64,000 bases of DNA, from assembly GCA_021432635.1 (NCBI GenBank), contig MU270032.1:1054001-1118000 (forward strand). Direction: 5' to 3'. This document shows, piece after piece, positions 1 through 11,784 of this stretch. The number at the start of each line of letters is the position of its first letter. Within the stretch, counting starts at the first letter, position 1. The position numbers and the translations under genes were made by a program. The DNA comes from Thozetella sp. PMI_491. Its lineage: Eukaryota; Ascomycota; Sordariomycetes; Chaetosphaeriales; Chaetosphaeriaceae. The notes under the pieces were generated by a model that saw only the letters and a list, made by a program, of their open reading frames with translations, did no database searches and had not been told where the DNA came from.

Positions 1-698
1 GCAACCCGACAATCGCGGACAACCTCGAGCAGTTTCGAGAAGACATTACAGCTTTTGTGGAAGAAGCTGGTGAGGCTGAGGTCATTGTATTTTGCCACTC
101 CGCCGCCGGTCACTACTGCAGCGGAGCGCTCAAGGACCTGGGCGTCCAGCAGCGCAAATCCAATGGGAGATCGGGCGGAGTGGCCCATCTCATCTTTTTG
201 GCGGCGATTATAGTAGAAGAGGGAAATGCTGAGGATTTGGTATACATGATCGCAAGCCTGCGTTCCTTAGGCAGTGCCTCTTTCGACCTAGGTAGTGAGG
301 GCTAACATAGTGCACAGACGCCGAAGGGAGTATCCGTGGCTACGCTGCAGGCGGCTGGTGTGGTTTCAGTCCAAGGTGGGCAAATATTCATCAAAGACCC
401 TCTCAAGGTGTTCTTTCACGACCTACCGACGGAAGAGGCTCAGGCGTGGGCCACCAGGGTGCTCCCAGAGCCAACGGAGGGTTGGGAAAAGCCGATCACG
501 TACATGGGATGGCGCGATATCCCGAGTCATTACATCATCTGCGAGGACGACCAAATGATCCCCGCCCTGGTCCAGGAGCAGCTGGGTACGCTAGCCGGGA
601 GCGCTCTTGTTCGGATGCCGGGCGGCCACTTTCCCCAGTTAAGCCGGCCTGCCGAGTTGGCTCATGCCATACAGCAGATTGCATCAGAGCTCAAGTAG
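1..698 (+). CDS. Alpha/beta-hydrolase, 5' end outside window
   Basis: This is the C-terminal part of an alpha/beta-hydrolase-fold enzyme, probably a small esterase. The reading frame is open to the left edge, so the start lies outside the window. I join 1-239 to 318-698 over a 78-bp intron whose branch site is CTAAC at 302-306 and whose acceptor is CAG at 315-317; both exons are then in one frame. The nucleophile elbow reads CHSAAG, in place of the common GHSxG. Near the C-terminus an acidic pair (EDDQM) and GGHFP fit the acid and the catalytic His. The segment FFHDLPTEEAQAWA is typical of the fungal members of this family. Such hydrolases often sit beside P450 genes, as here. The substrate cannot be read from sequence. 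Confidence 0.75.
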
Positions 699-2502
699 AA
701 AGGTTAGTATATAACCAGCCCAATACCGTTTACGTACTTCTCAACCCGTTGAGCTGTGTTGAATAGAGGCGTCTCGACTGTACTAATCGCCGCATCTCTG
801 AAAATAGCTCACAGTGTATTGTTCTGTTCCGTGAGTAATTATCGTGCTCTACTTCCTTGCTTAGGAGATGTCGGATAGGTTTGTGTCGTCCCTGTCATCG
901 CAGGTAAGTTCGAAAGTCTAAGTAAATGCAGTTCAAAAACGTGCGGTCGCTGGTATGCGCCGTCCCAAGATGACGGGCATGTGTCAGCTCGTAACTGAAA
1001 TGCTCTAGAACGTATGAACTCATGAGATGACTCTGAGGTCAGGCTCTGGATGAAACGTCATGTAGAAGTCGTCCATAGCAGCTGTTACGGCCATCTCGCT
1101 CATGAAACCTATAACCAATCATTTCTTCACGAGTCCAGTCACCAGCGTAGGAGAATACATACAGCTTATCCGTTCCGTCGTGATTTTGGATCCCCCTCCT
1201 CCTCCCCCGCGGCAACAACCCGTACTATATGACGTGAGCCGCTCTCCACTCCCCTGGAGTGAGCCAGGAAATTCAAATTCCTTAGAGCCACACACGGAGA
1301 GGTAGTCTACGTAAGAGGCTTAGTCAGAATACAGACAAACGCATCGCCTACTGTATGTGGCCAGACACCATCGCTGCCCAACGCGACAGTTAACAGAGTG
1401 GTCTGCGGACAATTGAACTGCCAATTTACAGACGAGGCTTGGCGCCAGATATGGCCCCGAACTTGCGATCCCATAGAGCCAGGTTCATTCTCCCGCATGA
1501 AGGCAAATCCACCATCGAACCTCGAGCTCCTATGCCTTGGTCGGAAACCCATGTTGCCCTGGCGCGGGTCATTTACTCGGGAGCCAGGTTGTGTCTCGTT
1601 AATATCTCATGAGCGCCTTGGACGAAAAAACGGCAGACGTGTTCTTGGATTCAAATAAGATGGTGATGCGAGGAGACGTTTACACCGTGATAGCTGGTGG
1701 TCCCCAAGAGCTGTTGCGGCGAAATAGGACGTTTGTAGGGCCGCTTCGTAAGGCGAGACATCCATTGAAGCTGAAACGAGAACCATAGCTAGGTACTCTC
1801 TACGTCCCTCCCTGATTTAGGTAGCGTTTACTCCATTTGGAGTGTGCGGGACCTTGATTCCATCCACTAGGGGACTCCATATTGGCAAGCCAGTTCCCGC
1901 CACTAAGGTCAAGGTACCTGGGGTAGGCAGCGTCGTCTCGAAATATCTATGCTACTTGCAAGGTTGCAGTTGGGAACCCTGTAGCTAGTCCTTGGAGGAG
2001 GTAGCGTCGTATCAGAGCCAGCAGAAGCTCCGCAGCAGAAATCAAATTCGCAAAATTGATCACAAACCCGGAAATTCTTGGAGCGGGGGGACTGTGGGGC
2101 GCCTAAAGCATGTGGACTCGTGTGTGGCAAGATAGGTACGCACAGCGCGTATCTGATGCCTTGGCGAGCCACACAAACGTCTCTATCCCCACCCAAGCAC
2201 CAAGGAACCGTTTATGCCCTGCTACGGTACCACCACCCCCTGCCGGGGATTAGCTCAGCACACTGGAGATATTAGATCGACAAGCGATCAAGGCTTGTTG
2301 CATCAGGGGGCAATCCGGCAAATTCCCCTCTTCTCTGAGTCATGTGGAGTGTGCGTATATATAAGGTATATAAGCCCTAGATAGTCTCTGCTCGCGAGGG
2401 CTGCTGCGGCCCGGGAAATATTCTGGGCTTTTCAGCTCGATGCGGTCTCCTATTAACTGAAACCTTGAGCCTCTGTGACTGCCTCCGAGAAGATTTAACA
2501 AA
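699..2502. other. Intergenic, no supported gene
   Basis: No open frame here has a recognisable domain or a convincing exon structure. The only element I can name is the TATA-rich stretch at 2356-2374 before the P450. The rest is mixed-composition spacer between two genes on the same strand. Confidence 0.6.
2356..2374 (+). promoter_or_regulatory. Double TATA-like element before the P450
   Basis: Two adjacent TATA-like words (2356-2365 and 2367-2374) lie about 130-145 bp before the P450 start codon. The distance suits a core promoter with a short 5' UTR. Assignment rests on sequence and position only. Confidence 0.4.
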
Positions 2503-4276
2503 ATGGCGTGGGGTCAGGCCCTTGCGCTCTTGGCGACGGGATACATCGCGTACGCTGTGGTCATCGCTGTGAAGAGAATCTATTTCAGTCCGCTGTCAAA
2601 CATACCGGGACCGAAGCTAGCTGCTGCGACTCTATGGTACGAATTTTACTGGGATGTCATCCAACCGGGGCTCATGATGTGGAGGATCCAGGACATGCAT
2701 AGAAAATATGGTGAGCGCCGGAATGCGGCTGGCAGCCGGGGCCAAGACAAGCAGTAATTGACGATAGCGCAGGTCCCATCGTCCGGATCAATCCGTACGA
2801 AGTCCATATCATGGATTCAGATTTCTTCGACGAGCTGTATGTGGCAGGCAAGAAACTAGACAAGTACGAATGGTGGGTGAAGCTGGCCGGTGCCGACGGT
2901 AGCTCCTTCGCCACCGTCACGCACGAGCAGCACCGCGTGCGACGGAGCGCCCTGAACCCTTTCTTCTCCGCCCGCTCCGTCATTCAGCTAGAGCCCATGA
3001 TCAAATACAAGGTAGAGAAGCTCTCTTCCCGATTCGCCAGCATCGCCGAGACCCAGGAGGTAGTCCGTCTCGATGTCGCCTTCATTGCCCTCACCATGGA
3101 CATCATCTGCGATTATGCCTTCGCGAACGACCGCAGATATCTCGATGAGCCGGACTTCATGCTCCTATGGAAGCAGACAGTCATGGGTGCCTTCAAGAGC
3201 GGACCCCTTGCTAGGCAGCTTCCGTGGCTGCTCCCGCTCTTGAAAACGCTCCCGATCCCAGTCGTCTTTCTCCTAAATCCCACCGTGGGCTACATGTTTA
3301 CTTGGTCCGCCGGCGCCAAGAAGGAGGTGAAGCGGATTTTGGAGGGAAAGGATGAGCTTTCGATGGAGGGGGAGACGTCGAGAACAATCTTCCACACTCT
3401 TCGCGACTCGGATCTCCCCCCAAAGGAGAAGGAGCTGCAAAGGCTATGCGACGAGGCCGAGATCATTACAGGGGCGGGCTCAGAGACAACCGCATCAACT
3501 CTGTCGCGGATCTGCTTCTATCTGCGGTATTTCCCAGAGACCCTCGCGAAACTCCGGGCAGAACTAGATCGACTCGAGCCTAGCTCACCTGAACTCCCTT
3601 CGTGGAGCGACTTGCAGGGTCTCCCGTACCTGGTAGGTAGTTGCATCGATGAGTCAGCCAGGGGGCATTGCACAGATTACTGATGCGCATGAGCAGTCCG
3701 CTGTCATCAAAGAGGGGCTGCGCCTATCATATGGCGTTACCACTCGGCTACCACGTGTATCTCACGAGGTGTTTCGGTACAAGGACTACGTCATTCCGGC
3801 CGGGGTGCGTCTACTGCTTGTCTAACCCCCCAGCCCGCAGCTGACATGTCACTAGGTTCCAATCTCGGAGACCCCATACTTCATTCTCACCGACCCGGCG
3901 GTCTTTCCTGAGCCGGATATGTTCAAACCGGAACGCTGGATCGAAGCTGAGAAGCAGGGCAACCGCTTGGATCGGTACCTTGTTTCTTTCGGAAAAGGAA
4001 CCCGACAGTGCTTGGGCATCAAGTAAGTTCGGCTCTGGCGCTCGCTTCGGCCTAGACAAAAACCCCAAGCCGTGCATACTAGTTCTAATATTGCAAAGCC
4101 TCGCGTATGCGGAACTATATCTCGCTACGTATATGGTCGCCACTAAGTTTGACTGGGAGTTATACCAGACCAGCTTAGACGACGTGGTCTGCGCCCATGA
4201 TTTCTTTGTGGCCGGTGTGAATATGAAGAGCAAGGGCGTTCGCGCAACTCTGTCGAGAAGAGGCAGAGCTAGTTGA
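2503..4276 (+). CDS. Cytochrome P450 monooxygenase, CYP58-like
   Basis: Five exons (2503-2710, 2773-3632, 3697-3804, 3856-4022, 4099-4276) give a complete 506-aa microsomal P450. The order of features is canonical: an N-terminal membrane anchor, the proline hinge (IPGPK), the I-helix GAGSETTAS near residue 303, the K-helix ExxR in KEGLRL, PERW, and the heme loop FGKGTRQCLGI with the thiolate Cys near residue 444. The N-terminal half resembles trichodiene-oxygenase-type (CYP58) enzymes of fungal terpenoid pathways. It would oxidise a small hydrophobic metabolite at the ER with NADPH-P450 reductase. The hydrolase gene just upstream runs the same way, which fits a metabolite cluster continuing to the left. 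The substrate is unknown. Confidence 0.9.
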
Positions 4277-4624
4277 AAGAATTGACACGTATATTCCAGA
4301 GCCAATATCGCCAGATACAGCAGAATTTGTGGTAGAAATCGCGTATTTGGGTATAGAGTTTTGGTAGTTCACATGACGGATTCCTTCGAAGAGGAAACAG
4401 GGCCTCACGTGCAGCAGTCAGTTATCAAGTTAGAAACACCACACTGCAACCCCCAGTCCACCCCAAAAAAACTTATTACCTATTGATGAGCATTCACCAG
4501 CAGACACCGCATGTTTCACGATAGTCTCCAGGCCGCGATCCAAGTGGCGGCTTCTCCGCTACAGGATACTACCGCTGTAAAACTTTCGCTTTTTCCGGCA
4601 GCGAATCTCGAGACAATGAACAAG
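4277..4624. other. Convergent 3' spacer
   Basis: Spacer between the 3' ends of the P450 and the GPI-type protein, which converge here. I see no gene or strong repeat in it. Confidence 0.6.
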
Positions 4625-5421
4625 TCACATTAAGAGTATCGTGGCGCCGAGACAAAATGCCAGACATGACATGAGCACCTTTGCACAATCCAACCCGGCC
4701 GCAGCATCGGTACCCGAAGTGACTGCAGCTGATGAGCTACTTCCTGTCGCCGAGGGGCTATCATCTCCCATGTCTGTTGGTTCTCCACCACCAAAATAAG
4801 TCGTGAGGTGGGTTACGCCTCCGTAGTAGGTCGTCGCTGGGACCCTTGTTGATGGGCTAGTGGTAGTTCCAGTGACCGGCTGGGTTGAAGATGCTGTGCC
4901 AGTGCCCGGCTTGGCACCGGTGTAGGTGACATTCCAATGCGAGTAGAGGCTGACGATTATTGTTGGAACGGGAGCGATGGTAGCAGAGACACTCTGGCAG
5001 TTCTTGGACCAGATAGATGCCGAGTCTAAGGCATCTGCCTGATACGCAAGCTGGCACCAGTAGCATCTATCAAGAAGAGGGCATCGTCAGGGGTGCGCTC
5101 GTGGGCAAGCATCATGCGACCTCGGTTGTAAAGAACTCACTCTTCGTCTGTGGCGGCAGCGCCATTCCCACACATGCACAGCTGCCACTCGACCCTCTTG
5201 TCTGAGTTGAGTATCGTATCGCACTCTTTTCTGAGGTCGGAGGAGAGACTACAAATGCCGCTGTCGCCGTAGCAGTAATTGAGGTAGTCGTCGCGACCCT
5301 GCAGCCGGGCCTGTGTTTGTCTCGCTTGAATTGCGTGCGCCGAATCCTTGAGGGTCGGGCCGGCAGAACACTGGCACGACAACAGTATCAAGAGGCTGGC
5401 GATGATCCACGAGCATGCCAT
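4625..5421 (-). CDS. Small Cys-rich secreted protein, probably GPI-anchored
   Basis: Two exons (5141-5421 and 4625-5066, intron with a GTGAGT donor) encode 240 residues. The N-terminus is a clear signal peptide ending near CSAG. The mature first half holds eight cysteines, which suggests a compact disulfide-bonded domain; the spacing does not match the CFEM consensus as far as I can tell. A Thr/Ser/Pro-rich stalk follows. The protein ends in a hydrophobic tail (LMSCLAFCLGATILLM), as expected for GPI attachment. It probably sits at the cell surface or wall. I do not recognise the family and assign no function. Reading only the first exon would miss the stalk and tail. Confidence 0.75.
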
Positions 5422-6656
5422 TACGCTGGTGGCGTGGGTGCGGGAGACAACCGGCGCGAACAGGACGGCTCAGAACTGCCCGGTCGAGAGCTCGATACGC
5501 AGGTAATGGACCTCTTTTTCCGGTCGCTGCTCTGTGCGCCCGGAAAATCCCTAAAAGTTCTACAATCAAGGGGAAGAGGGCGGGACCAGCCGCCCTAGGC
5601 TCGCCTTCGACCGTTTATTCAAGTCATCCCCGGGCGGCTTGCAGCATCGGAGGCATCGAAGGGATGCATCAGCCATCGCTTTCGGGTGGCAAGGGGTTAC
5701 CTGCGGAACGGCCATAGCTGGCGCTCTAGTGGGTAATCCAGGGGTCGACGATGGTCGCAAGTGCGACAACAACTGGAGGGGACGATTCAGCCTCAGCTGG
5801 CGCCTCCAACCACTCAAGCACGCGACAAACGGTCTTGGGCCCGACTTATTTAGGTCGATCGTAGTCAAATCCATGCTCTGTGTTGCAGTAGATCCAGAAC
5901 ACCTGGCTGCCAAGATCGGCAAACCTTGAAGATCGTGCATAGCTCGGTGGATAGATCTTGGCTGCAGGATAAGACGGCCCAAATTTACAACCGCCGCCAC
6001 AACATTCGCGTCTTGGCGCAGTTGTAGCCTGATGCTCTTTTTCCTAGCCACCCAACAGGATACGTAAGTTTGAGGGGAGAAGGAGCGGGTGGGATGAGGA
6101 TGCCGTAGGTCGACGAGCGGGTTCAATTACTTGCTGTTATTTTCATTCATCTGCTTTGTCTTTTTGTGGCTCATTTTTAGACCTTGCCATTTCTTTTCTT
6201 TCCTCATTTCTTCCGCCGCATGTTTGTGTCGGCCTCGTAACCGTAGGCTACGGCCGTTAGGAACCGCTCTTAAAACAATCACTCTTGGCGACCCGTAGCC
6301 ATCGTCCTGAGAGTGTTCATCTTAATTCCGGGACTTCAGCTGCTACTTTGCTCTGAAGAGCGGCACCTTGCGCAAGGCATCGCCATGGTTGATCTCTCTA
6401 TCGGATATGTCGCGGGTATGGTGGCCGCTGGCTTCTTCGTAGGTTCGTTCGTCCCTCATCGCATGCTTTTCCCTGGGAGACATAGCACGTGGTTGGCTGA
6501 TGAACTTCGTTCTTCGTTGAAGCGAATACGCTCGCACCAAATGCCCTTGTCTTTATATTATCCTGGCGTCTGCGGGAAAAAAGCTCGGCTGCTACATGGT
6601 GAGGAAATGTCTTCACAAGGATAGCGCAAGTGCTACTTGCATGAGATGGCGTTTGA
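5422..6656. other. Divergent intergenic region, no supported gene
   Basis: Shared upstream region of the GPI-type protein (minus) and the membrane protein (plus). Open frames at 5566-6126 and 6313-6624 have no recognisable domain. An upstream exon of the membrane protein around 6385-6438 is possible but not supported enough to call. Confidence 0.5.
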
Positions 6657-9366
6657 ATGGCTGATTCCCATCTCAGGACCGTTGCTGCCAACGCGTTCGC
6701 ACAATCACATTGGTCATACCTCGTGCTGTCCGACAGCTTCTATGGCGATGGAGTCTCTAAAGGAGTTCTTTGGGCAGCCAGGCTCATCCCCCTGACGGCA
6801 ATTCTGTTCGCCGTCGGCTCAGTCGTGACTCCTTTAGGCCTTTATTCGACCCTGATCCAGGACGAGCCTGTCGTAGCGCAATTTAGTAAGATCCATGGCA
6901 CCCTCCCACGATCCAAATCCGATCTTGGACAGGCCAGCAACTGACATGTCAGCAAAGCCTACATCCCTGACCCTTCCTCGTTCGGATATGGCACGTCACC
7001 CCGGCAAGGATACGAGTTAGCCCGAACTTGCGGCACCGGCTCGCCCCAGATGCTACCATGCCCCTTTACAGACACGGTCGTAATAGAAGAGAGATGGCCA
7101 AATGGAACGATACAGTGGACCTTCCCCTACAATTACAACACGTCAATTCCATCTTTCCTACGAAAGACCTTCGGCAGTGGCACGCCGAGCACGTCAACCA
7201 TATCCAATTACTTTGACATCCAGTGGAGGCGCTTCTCATTCAGAAGGGACCCCTACATAATGAATGGCAGTGCTGTCGTGTATCCGGATCCTGCGAGTAT
7301 CCAGAACCTTGTTCTTGACAATAAATTGAGCGCCGTTGAGGGTCTCGTGGTGGATATGATCGAAGGGGGTGTCGGTTTCCGGAACCATACTATCCCTACT
7401 GGCTTCCAACGCGGGGTCGAGTGGGACGAAGACCTTCTCTTTGTCGAACCCGAGTCCGTCTGCGTGGATACCAATCTGACGATTGACTGGACCATCAAGG
7501 GCGACGGATACAACCTGATTCCTGCTGGCGGCGTCGTCCTGACAGACCGAGGAGGATTTTTCAACCTCAATCGTACATATCCCCGGATCAGCCTCGGCGA
7601 GACCCAGAAGAACCCACGCTTGTACGAGCGGGCATACCAGGCTGCGTGGCTGCACAATGCATACGCGGCTGTCTACTTCAATATCACCAACCCAGGAAAT
7701 TCGACAACCGGCGAGAAAGCCTTCCAATACTTTCATTCGGAGATTAACCAGACGTGGTCTATCGACATCTCCGGTTACTTTGACAGCGGGGGTACTTCGC
7801 GGCCTGTCACTGATCTGACCACCCCAGGTCTAGACTCTCTCACCTTGAGTTTGGAGTTTGGACAGTATCTCAATGCCGCCCGAAACATTGCGAACCGAAG
7901 TACAATAAACCCCTGGAATATAACGGACGAAGATTGGATAGACATGCGTATGCTATACCCCACAGCTCTTGGCGAGTAGAATATATGTCGGGACTTGCCT
8001 TGGAGTACAGGATTTGACATAAGCTCTAGGGATACAGTGTGGAGGAGCAGGTTCGGGCGACAAAGCTAACATTACCAACATTCTCGTCGGTTGTGGACAG
8101 CTTCGTTCTGTCCCTCACCGCAGCAACCCGGGTAACCCAACAGTCTTCGACGACGGCAGCAGTTGGACACAGAAAATATATGTCTGTGCGTCCGCAGTAA
8201 AAGCGACAGTCAAGACCGTCTCGATGAGCTACAATGGGACTGATGTTCGGTTCGACTCACTCAACATCACTAGTACAAAGGATAAAACGTATCTTGATGA
8301 GAAGTCTATGCCGCTATGGGGTGTGGAGAATATCAATAACAGATTGAAGCTAACCGAGATGAAGCTGCTCTGGGGTATCCTCTCGGATGCGTATGCGACA
8401 AAACCGAACGTGAGCGCGGTCCGACAACGCTCACTCTATCTCCCAGGCTTCATCGACTATCGGTTGAGGTCGGAAAATTATCGAGCGTATGGAAACGACG
8501 GAAACCTGCCCGGAACCGATTTCAGCACAGCTGCCTTGATGGCTGCCTATTCGGTATCGACTTCTTCTTTAGGTAGCCTTTCGCTAGGCAAGCTACAGGA
8601 CTACACTGGCGTCAAAAACCTAGCCCTATGGAAAAGGTGGCAGAATTTATCCGGAGACGCCTCCACCGCAGCGCTGATTCCAAACTTGATCTTCACAGAT
8701 GTGGCTGCCTCGAGCGTTGTCGGCACGAAAGGTGCCCTCGGCCCCGGGAATGCAGGTACACCAGGGGCGTACCCTTTCATCTCCGTGACGCCAGTGAAGG
8801 AGAGAGTGCGGTTTAATCTTCCGTATGGGATCCCTGCCTTCCTCAGTGCACTGCTGCTCCTCCTTATAGTCTCGGTCGCGCTCGCGGCTGCAATCATTGG
8901 CGACCACGGCTACTCGCGCCTTCGCCGCCAAATGCAGGAGACGGCGGTCGGCAGAGTGTATACCACCTTTCTATACCCTAGCCCTGGAGTCCTGCGGGCG
9001 AAGTCCAAAGACTGGAACGAACATCTCGGCGACAAAGTAGTGGACCTGAGCGGCGACTACCCCGCCGTGGAGGAAACACTCATCCCTTCTAGCGACGAGA
9101 AGGATCCTGGGGAAGTTTCGTTGGCAGAACCACTGTACCAGTCCGACCAGACGGCCTACCCACTCCAGCAGCCACCATATCAGTACCAGCCAGAGAGGCC
9201 AGTATACTACCCAGGCCTCGAAGGTCTGAATCCATCATCCAGTCAGCAGTTTCAAAACTATGATGGTAGCTATATTGGGGCTGTGTCGCCGCCGTCGGCC
9301 CACACCCCGGGTTTGCAGGATGAGAAAAGTCAGGGCAGCTATCCAGGATTGCCATATGGCGATTAG
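6657..9366 (+). CDS. Large fungal membrane glycoprotein of unknown function
   Basis: The best model joins 6657-6885, 6958-7947 and 8030-9366 to give about 851 residues. The last acceptor could instead end at 8050, which would remove seven residues. The start is uncertain: the ATG at 6657 directly follows an in-frame stop, and a further upstream exon is possible. One membrane segment lies near residues 39-60, with the family-typical VVTPLGLY after it. A second lies near residues 674-697. Between them is a region of about 610 residues with many N-x-S/T sites, so it is probably extracellular. The cytoplasmic tail is rich in Tyr, Pro and Gln. Such proteins are common in Pezizomycotina without a known role. 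Confidence 0.7.
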
Positions 9367-10659
9367 CAGATGTATTATGAAATCCCGCAGTCGCCCCAGC
9401 AGCCAAGGTAGCAGTACCGGACGAGGAAAAGAGGGTATTTTCGTGTTGTGCGTTCCTAGATATACCATAGACAGAAAAGGTCAGAGGCTAGCTACATAAT
9501 GAAATAATTCAACGGCTCTTTTGAATAATGTCGGTCATGCCTGAATTATACAACAGCACCTTGAATAGTCTGTCAGACTCGGCGGCAATCGAGAAACAGT
9601 GATGAGGAATGACGGGAAGACAACTAGGCATTTCTCCCTTAGCTGATTGAGTTCAGGTCTCGCTAGCGGCGTAACCGACAAGTACCGACCAGTAATCGCA
9701 AGGTATATGTCGAACTAGTTAATCCCGCCTGAATTCTCGTAGATATAACTAAAGGGAGCTTTGTATAATCCGGTGGGCGGCCATCCTATTCGGATGCCAT
9801 TTCCAACGGAGTAACACCGATGGTACCTTAAACCAAGATTGAAAGGCTTGCCGGGTAGACTTTTGCAAACACCGTTCCTGAGTATATGCCGCGAGCGTAG
9901 CAAAGATAGAGAAGTGGCCAGCGATTGTAATCCTTGTTAGTGGGTTGACCCGCACTTCTTTTGCGAAAGTCCCTCGCCAAACGCCCGATGGGCCAATCAA
10001 AAAAAAATGAGGGCATCGATATTGTCCTTGTGCCCTTCCTCCTGGAATATATATCATCTCCAGCGCTACGGCCCCTCGTGGAATTGGTAATATTTTAGCT
10101 CTTCGCCAAGGATAATCGGTATTACTGTGGCAGGCCCGCTCGTACTATTGAGGTTCAATGCGACCTGGCTGTATCCCAGAACGAGTGTCGCTCCTAAATC
10201 CTACGATGGGGAATGCGACCCAGGCAGAATTGTATCCTGAACCGGGTTAGGGTGATGAGGCACCGCCCAGGGCACTAATGATATTGCGGACTCAATCCAG
10301 CCAAAGCACCTATGGGGAGCCTTGTGCAATAGATATCGTTTGCCCACACGATATTGCTGTGGGATCGTCGCATAGTCTTACAGACAATAGAATCGCCACG
10401 GGTGCCACTCCTAACACCATGTTTCAACCCGAGAAAGGAGCCGAAGTAGCACTGTGAGGAAATGATGGCCTTGTCACTACTAAGTAGGCAGGAGGAATCA
10501 TAACTCGGGTTTGCCCCAGTAGCGGCAACTGAGGCGTAGGCATAGGGTGTCTTCTATATAGCGGCGTGCTCGCAGCTTAAACATCACATATCTCAGCAGC
10601 CTTGTTCGCGGCCAAACTCTCACCATTAATTCGTAATACACGGCACTAGGCTCTTCAAA
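9367..10659. other. Intergenic, no supported gene
   Basis: No open frame with a domain. A loose duplication of about 30 bp, both copies starting AATGCGACC, occurs near 10157-10245. A TATA-like word precedes the next gene. Confidence 0.55.
10554..10561 (+). promoter_or_regulatory. TATA-like box before the GH93 gene
   Basis: CTATATAG lies about 100 bp before the start codon of the GH93-like gene, a usual core-promoter distance. Called from sequence and position only. Confidence 0.35.
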
Positions 10660-11784
10660 ATGCGCACTTCTCGAATTATCAGCCTTTCGCTTTCGCTCCT
10701 TTCGCCTCTCCTAACGCAAACTGCTAGTGCTCTCCCGTTGGAAGCCTTCTTCAACCGGTCTCATGTCCCGGCCGAGGCTCTAGGGCGCCGGAGCGTGGCT
10801 CGAAACGGTGATCCCGGATACATCGGCCCCGGCACATATCCTCGGGCCTTCAAGCTCCATGACGGCAGCCTCTTGGCCTGCTACACGCGATGGCCAGGCG
10901 ATGGCACTCAGCTACTGACCACCGCTCGGTCTTATGATGGGGGCTGGAACTGGACACCGGTCGGCTCTGTAGCCACAGAGCCGCAGATGACGCGGGATCT
11001 GGACAACTGCTACATCCATCAGCTCCCTAACGGACGTCTCTTGGCCGCTTTCCGAAACCACGACCGCAACTCCCTGTCCGGCGGTCCCTGGTACTACTAC
11101 CGCCTTGTCATGGCCTACTCAGACAACAACGGAAACGACTGGGTCTTCCTCAATCTTCCTGCAGAGAGCCCGACCCCCGGCCTGGGTCTGTGGGAGCCTT
11201 TCATGCTTGATGGCCTAGACGGTTCTCTTATGCTCTTTTATTCGCGTGAAACCAATGTCGACGGCAGCGACCAAGACAGCATCATGAAGCGCAGCTACGA
11301 TGGCGGCGTCACTTGGGGAGCCGAGCAGACCATCTCGGGAGGCGGGAGACAGGGCCGTGACGGTATGCAAGGCGTCGTGCGCATGGACGGCTCCAACTTG
11401 ATGGCCGTCTTCGAGAGCCTTGACCCTGATGTAGGGATTACCTCGGTCACCTCATCGGATGACGGTCATACGTGGGGCAATCGCCGCACCGTCTACAAGA
11501 GCACTGTCTCGGGCTCCTCGCAAGGTGCACCGCAAATCTCCAAGATCGCCAACAAGCTTGTGGTCAGCTTCCAGACCAACGAAGACAATACGGGTAACAC
11601 CGACCTCAGCTCCTTCAACGCTAAGGTCGTGACGAGTACGGATGGAGGCGCGAGCTGGGGTGAGAAGACGACGGTGCTTGATCATTGCATCTGGCCCGGG
11701 CAGGTGGTCATTGACAACACCCACTTGCTTGTGATGTGTGATGCCTACGGCGCAGCCCTTGCGCAAACAATGAATATCAGCTGA
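10660..11784 (+). CDS. Secreted GH93-type exo-alpha-1,5-L-arabinanase-like enzyme
   Basis: An intronless 374-aa secreted protein of the sialidase-like six-bladed propeller superfamily. A signal peptide of about 24 residues precedes the catalytic domain. Five Asp-box motifs are visible (SYDGGWNW, SDNNGNDW, SYDGGVTW, SSDDGHTW, STDGGASW). Signature words such as AFRNHDR, WEPF, DQDS, RDGM, VFES and VVSFQTNED match GH93 exo-arabinanases, for example Fusarium graminearum Arb93A, better than GH33 sialidases. Glu179 (in WEPF) and Glu252 (in VFES) lie where the two family catalytic glutamates are expected, with nearly the same spacing. The predicted role is release of arabinobiose from plant arabinan outside the cell. 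The length is complete for the family. Confidence 0.85.
   Translation: MRTSRIISLSLSLLSPLLTQTASALPLEAFFNRSHVPAEALGRRSVARNGDPGYIGPGTYPRAFKLHDGSLLACYTRWPGDGTQLLTTARSYDGGWNWTPVGSVATEPQMTRDLDNCYIHQLPNGRLLAAFRNHDRNSLSGGPWYYYRLVMAYSDNNGNDWVFLNLPAESPTPGLGLWEPFMLDGLDGSLMLFYSRETNVDGSDQDSIMKRSYDGGVTWGAEQTISGGGRQGRDGMQGVVRMDGSNLMAVFESLDPDVGITSVTSSDDGHTWGNRRTVYKSTVSGSSQGAPQISKIANKLVVSFQTNEDNTGNTDLSSFNAKVVTSTDGGASWGEKTTVLDHCIWPGQVVIDNTHLLVMCDAYGAALAQTMNIS

Noticed and set aside
5566-6126. 186-codon open frame on the minus strand
   Set aside because: No motif, no plausible exon partners, composition like GC-rich noncoding DNA.
7971-7980. Apparent stop after LYPTALGE ending the membrane protein
   Set aside because: A GTATGC donor at 7948 joins the next exon in frame and removes the stop, so the gene is not broken here.
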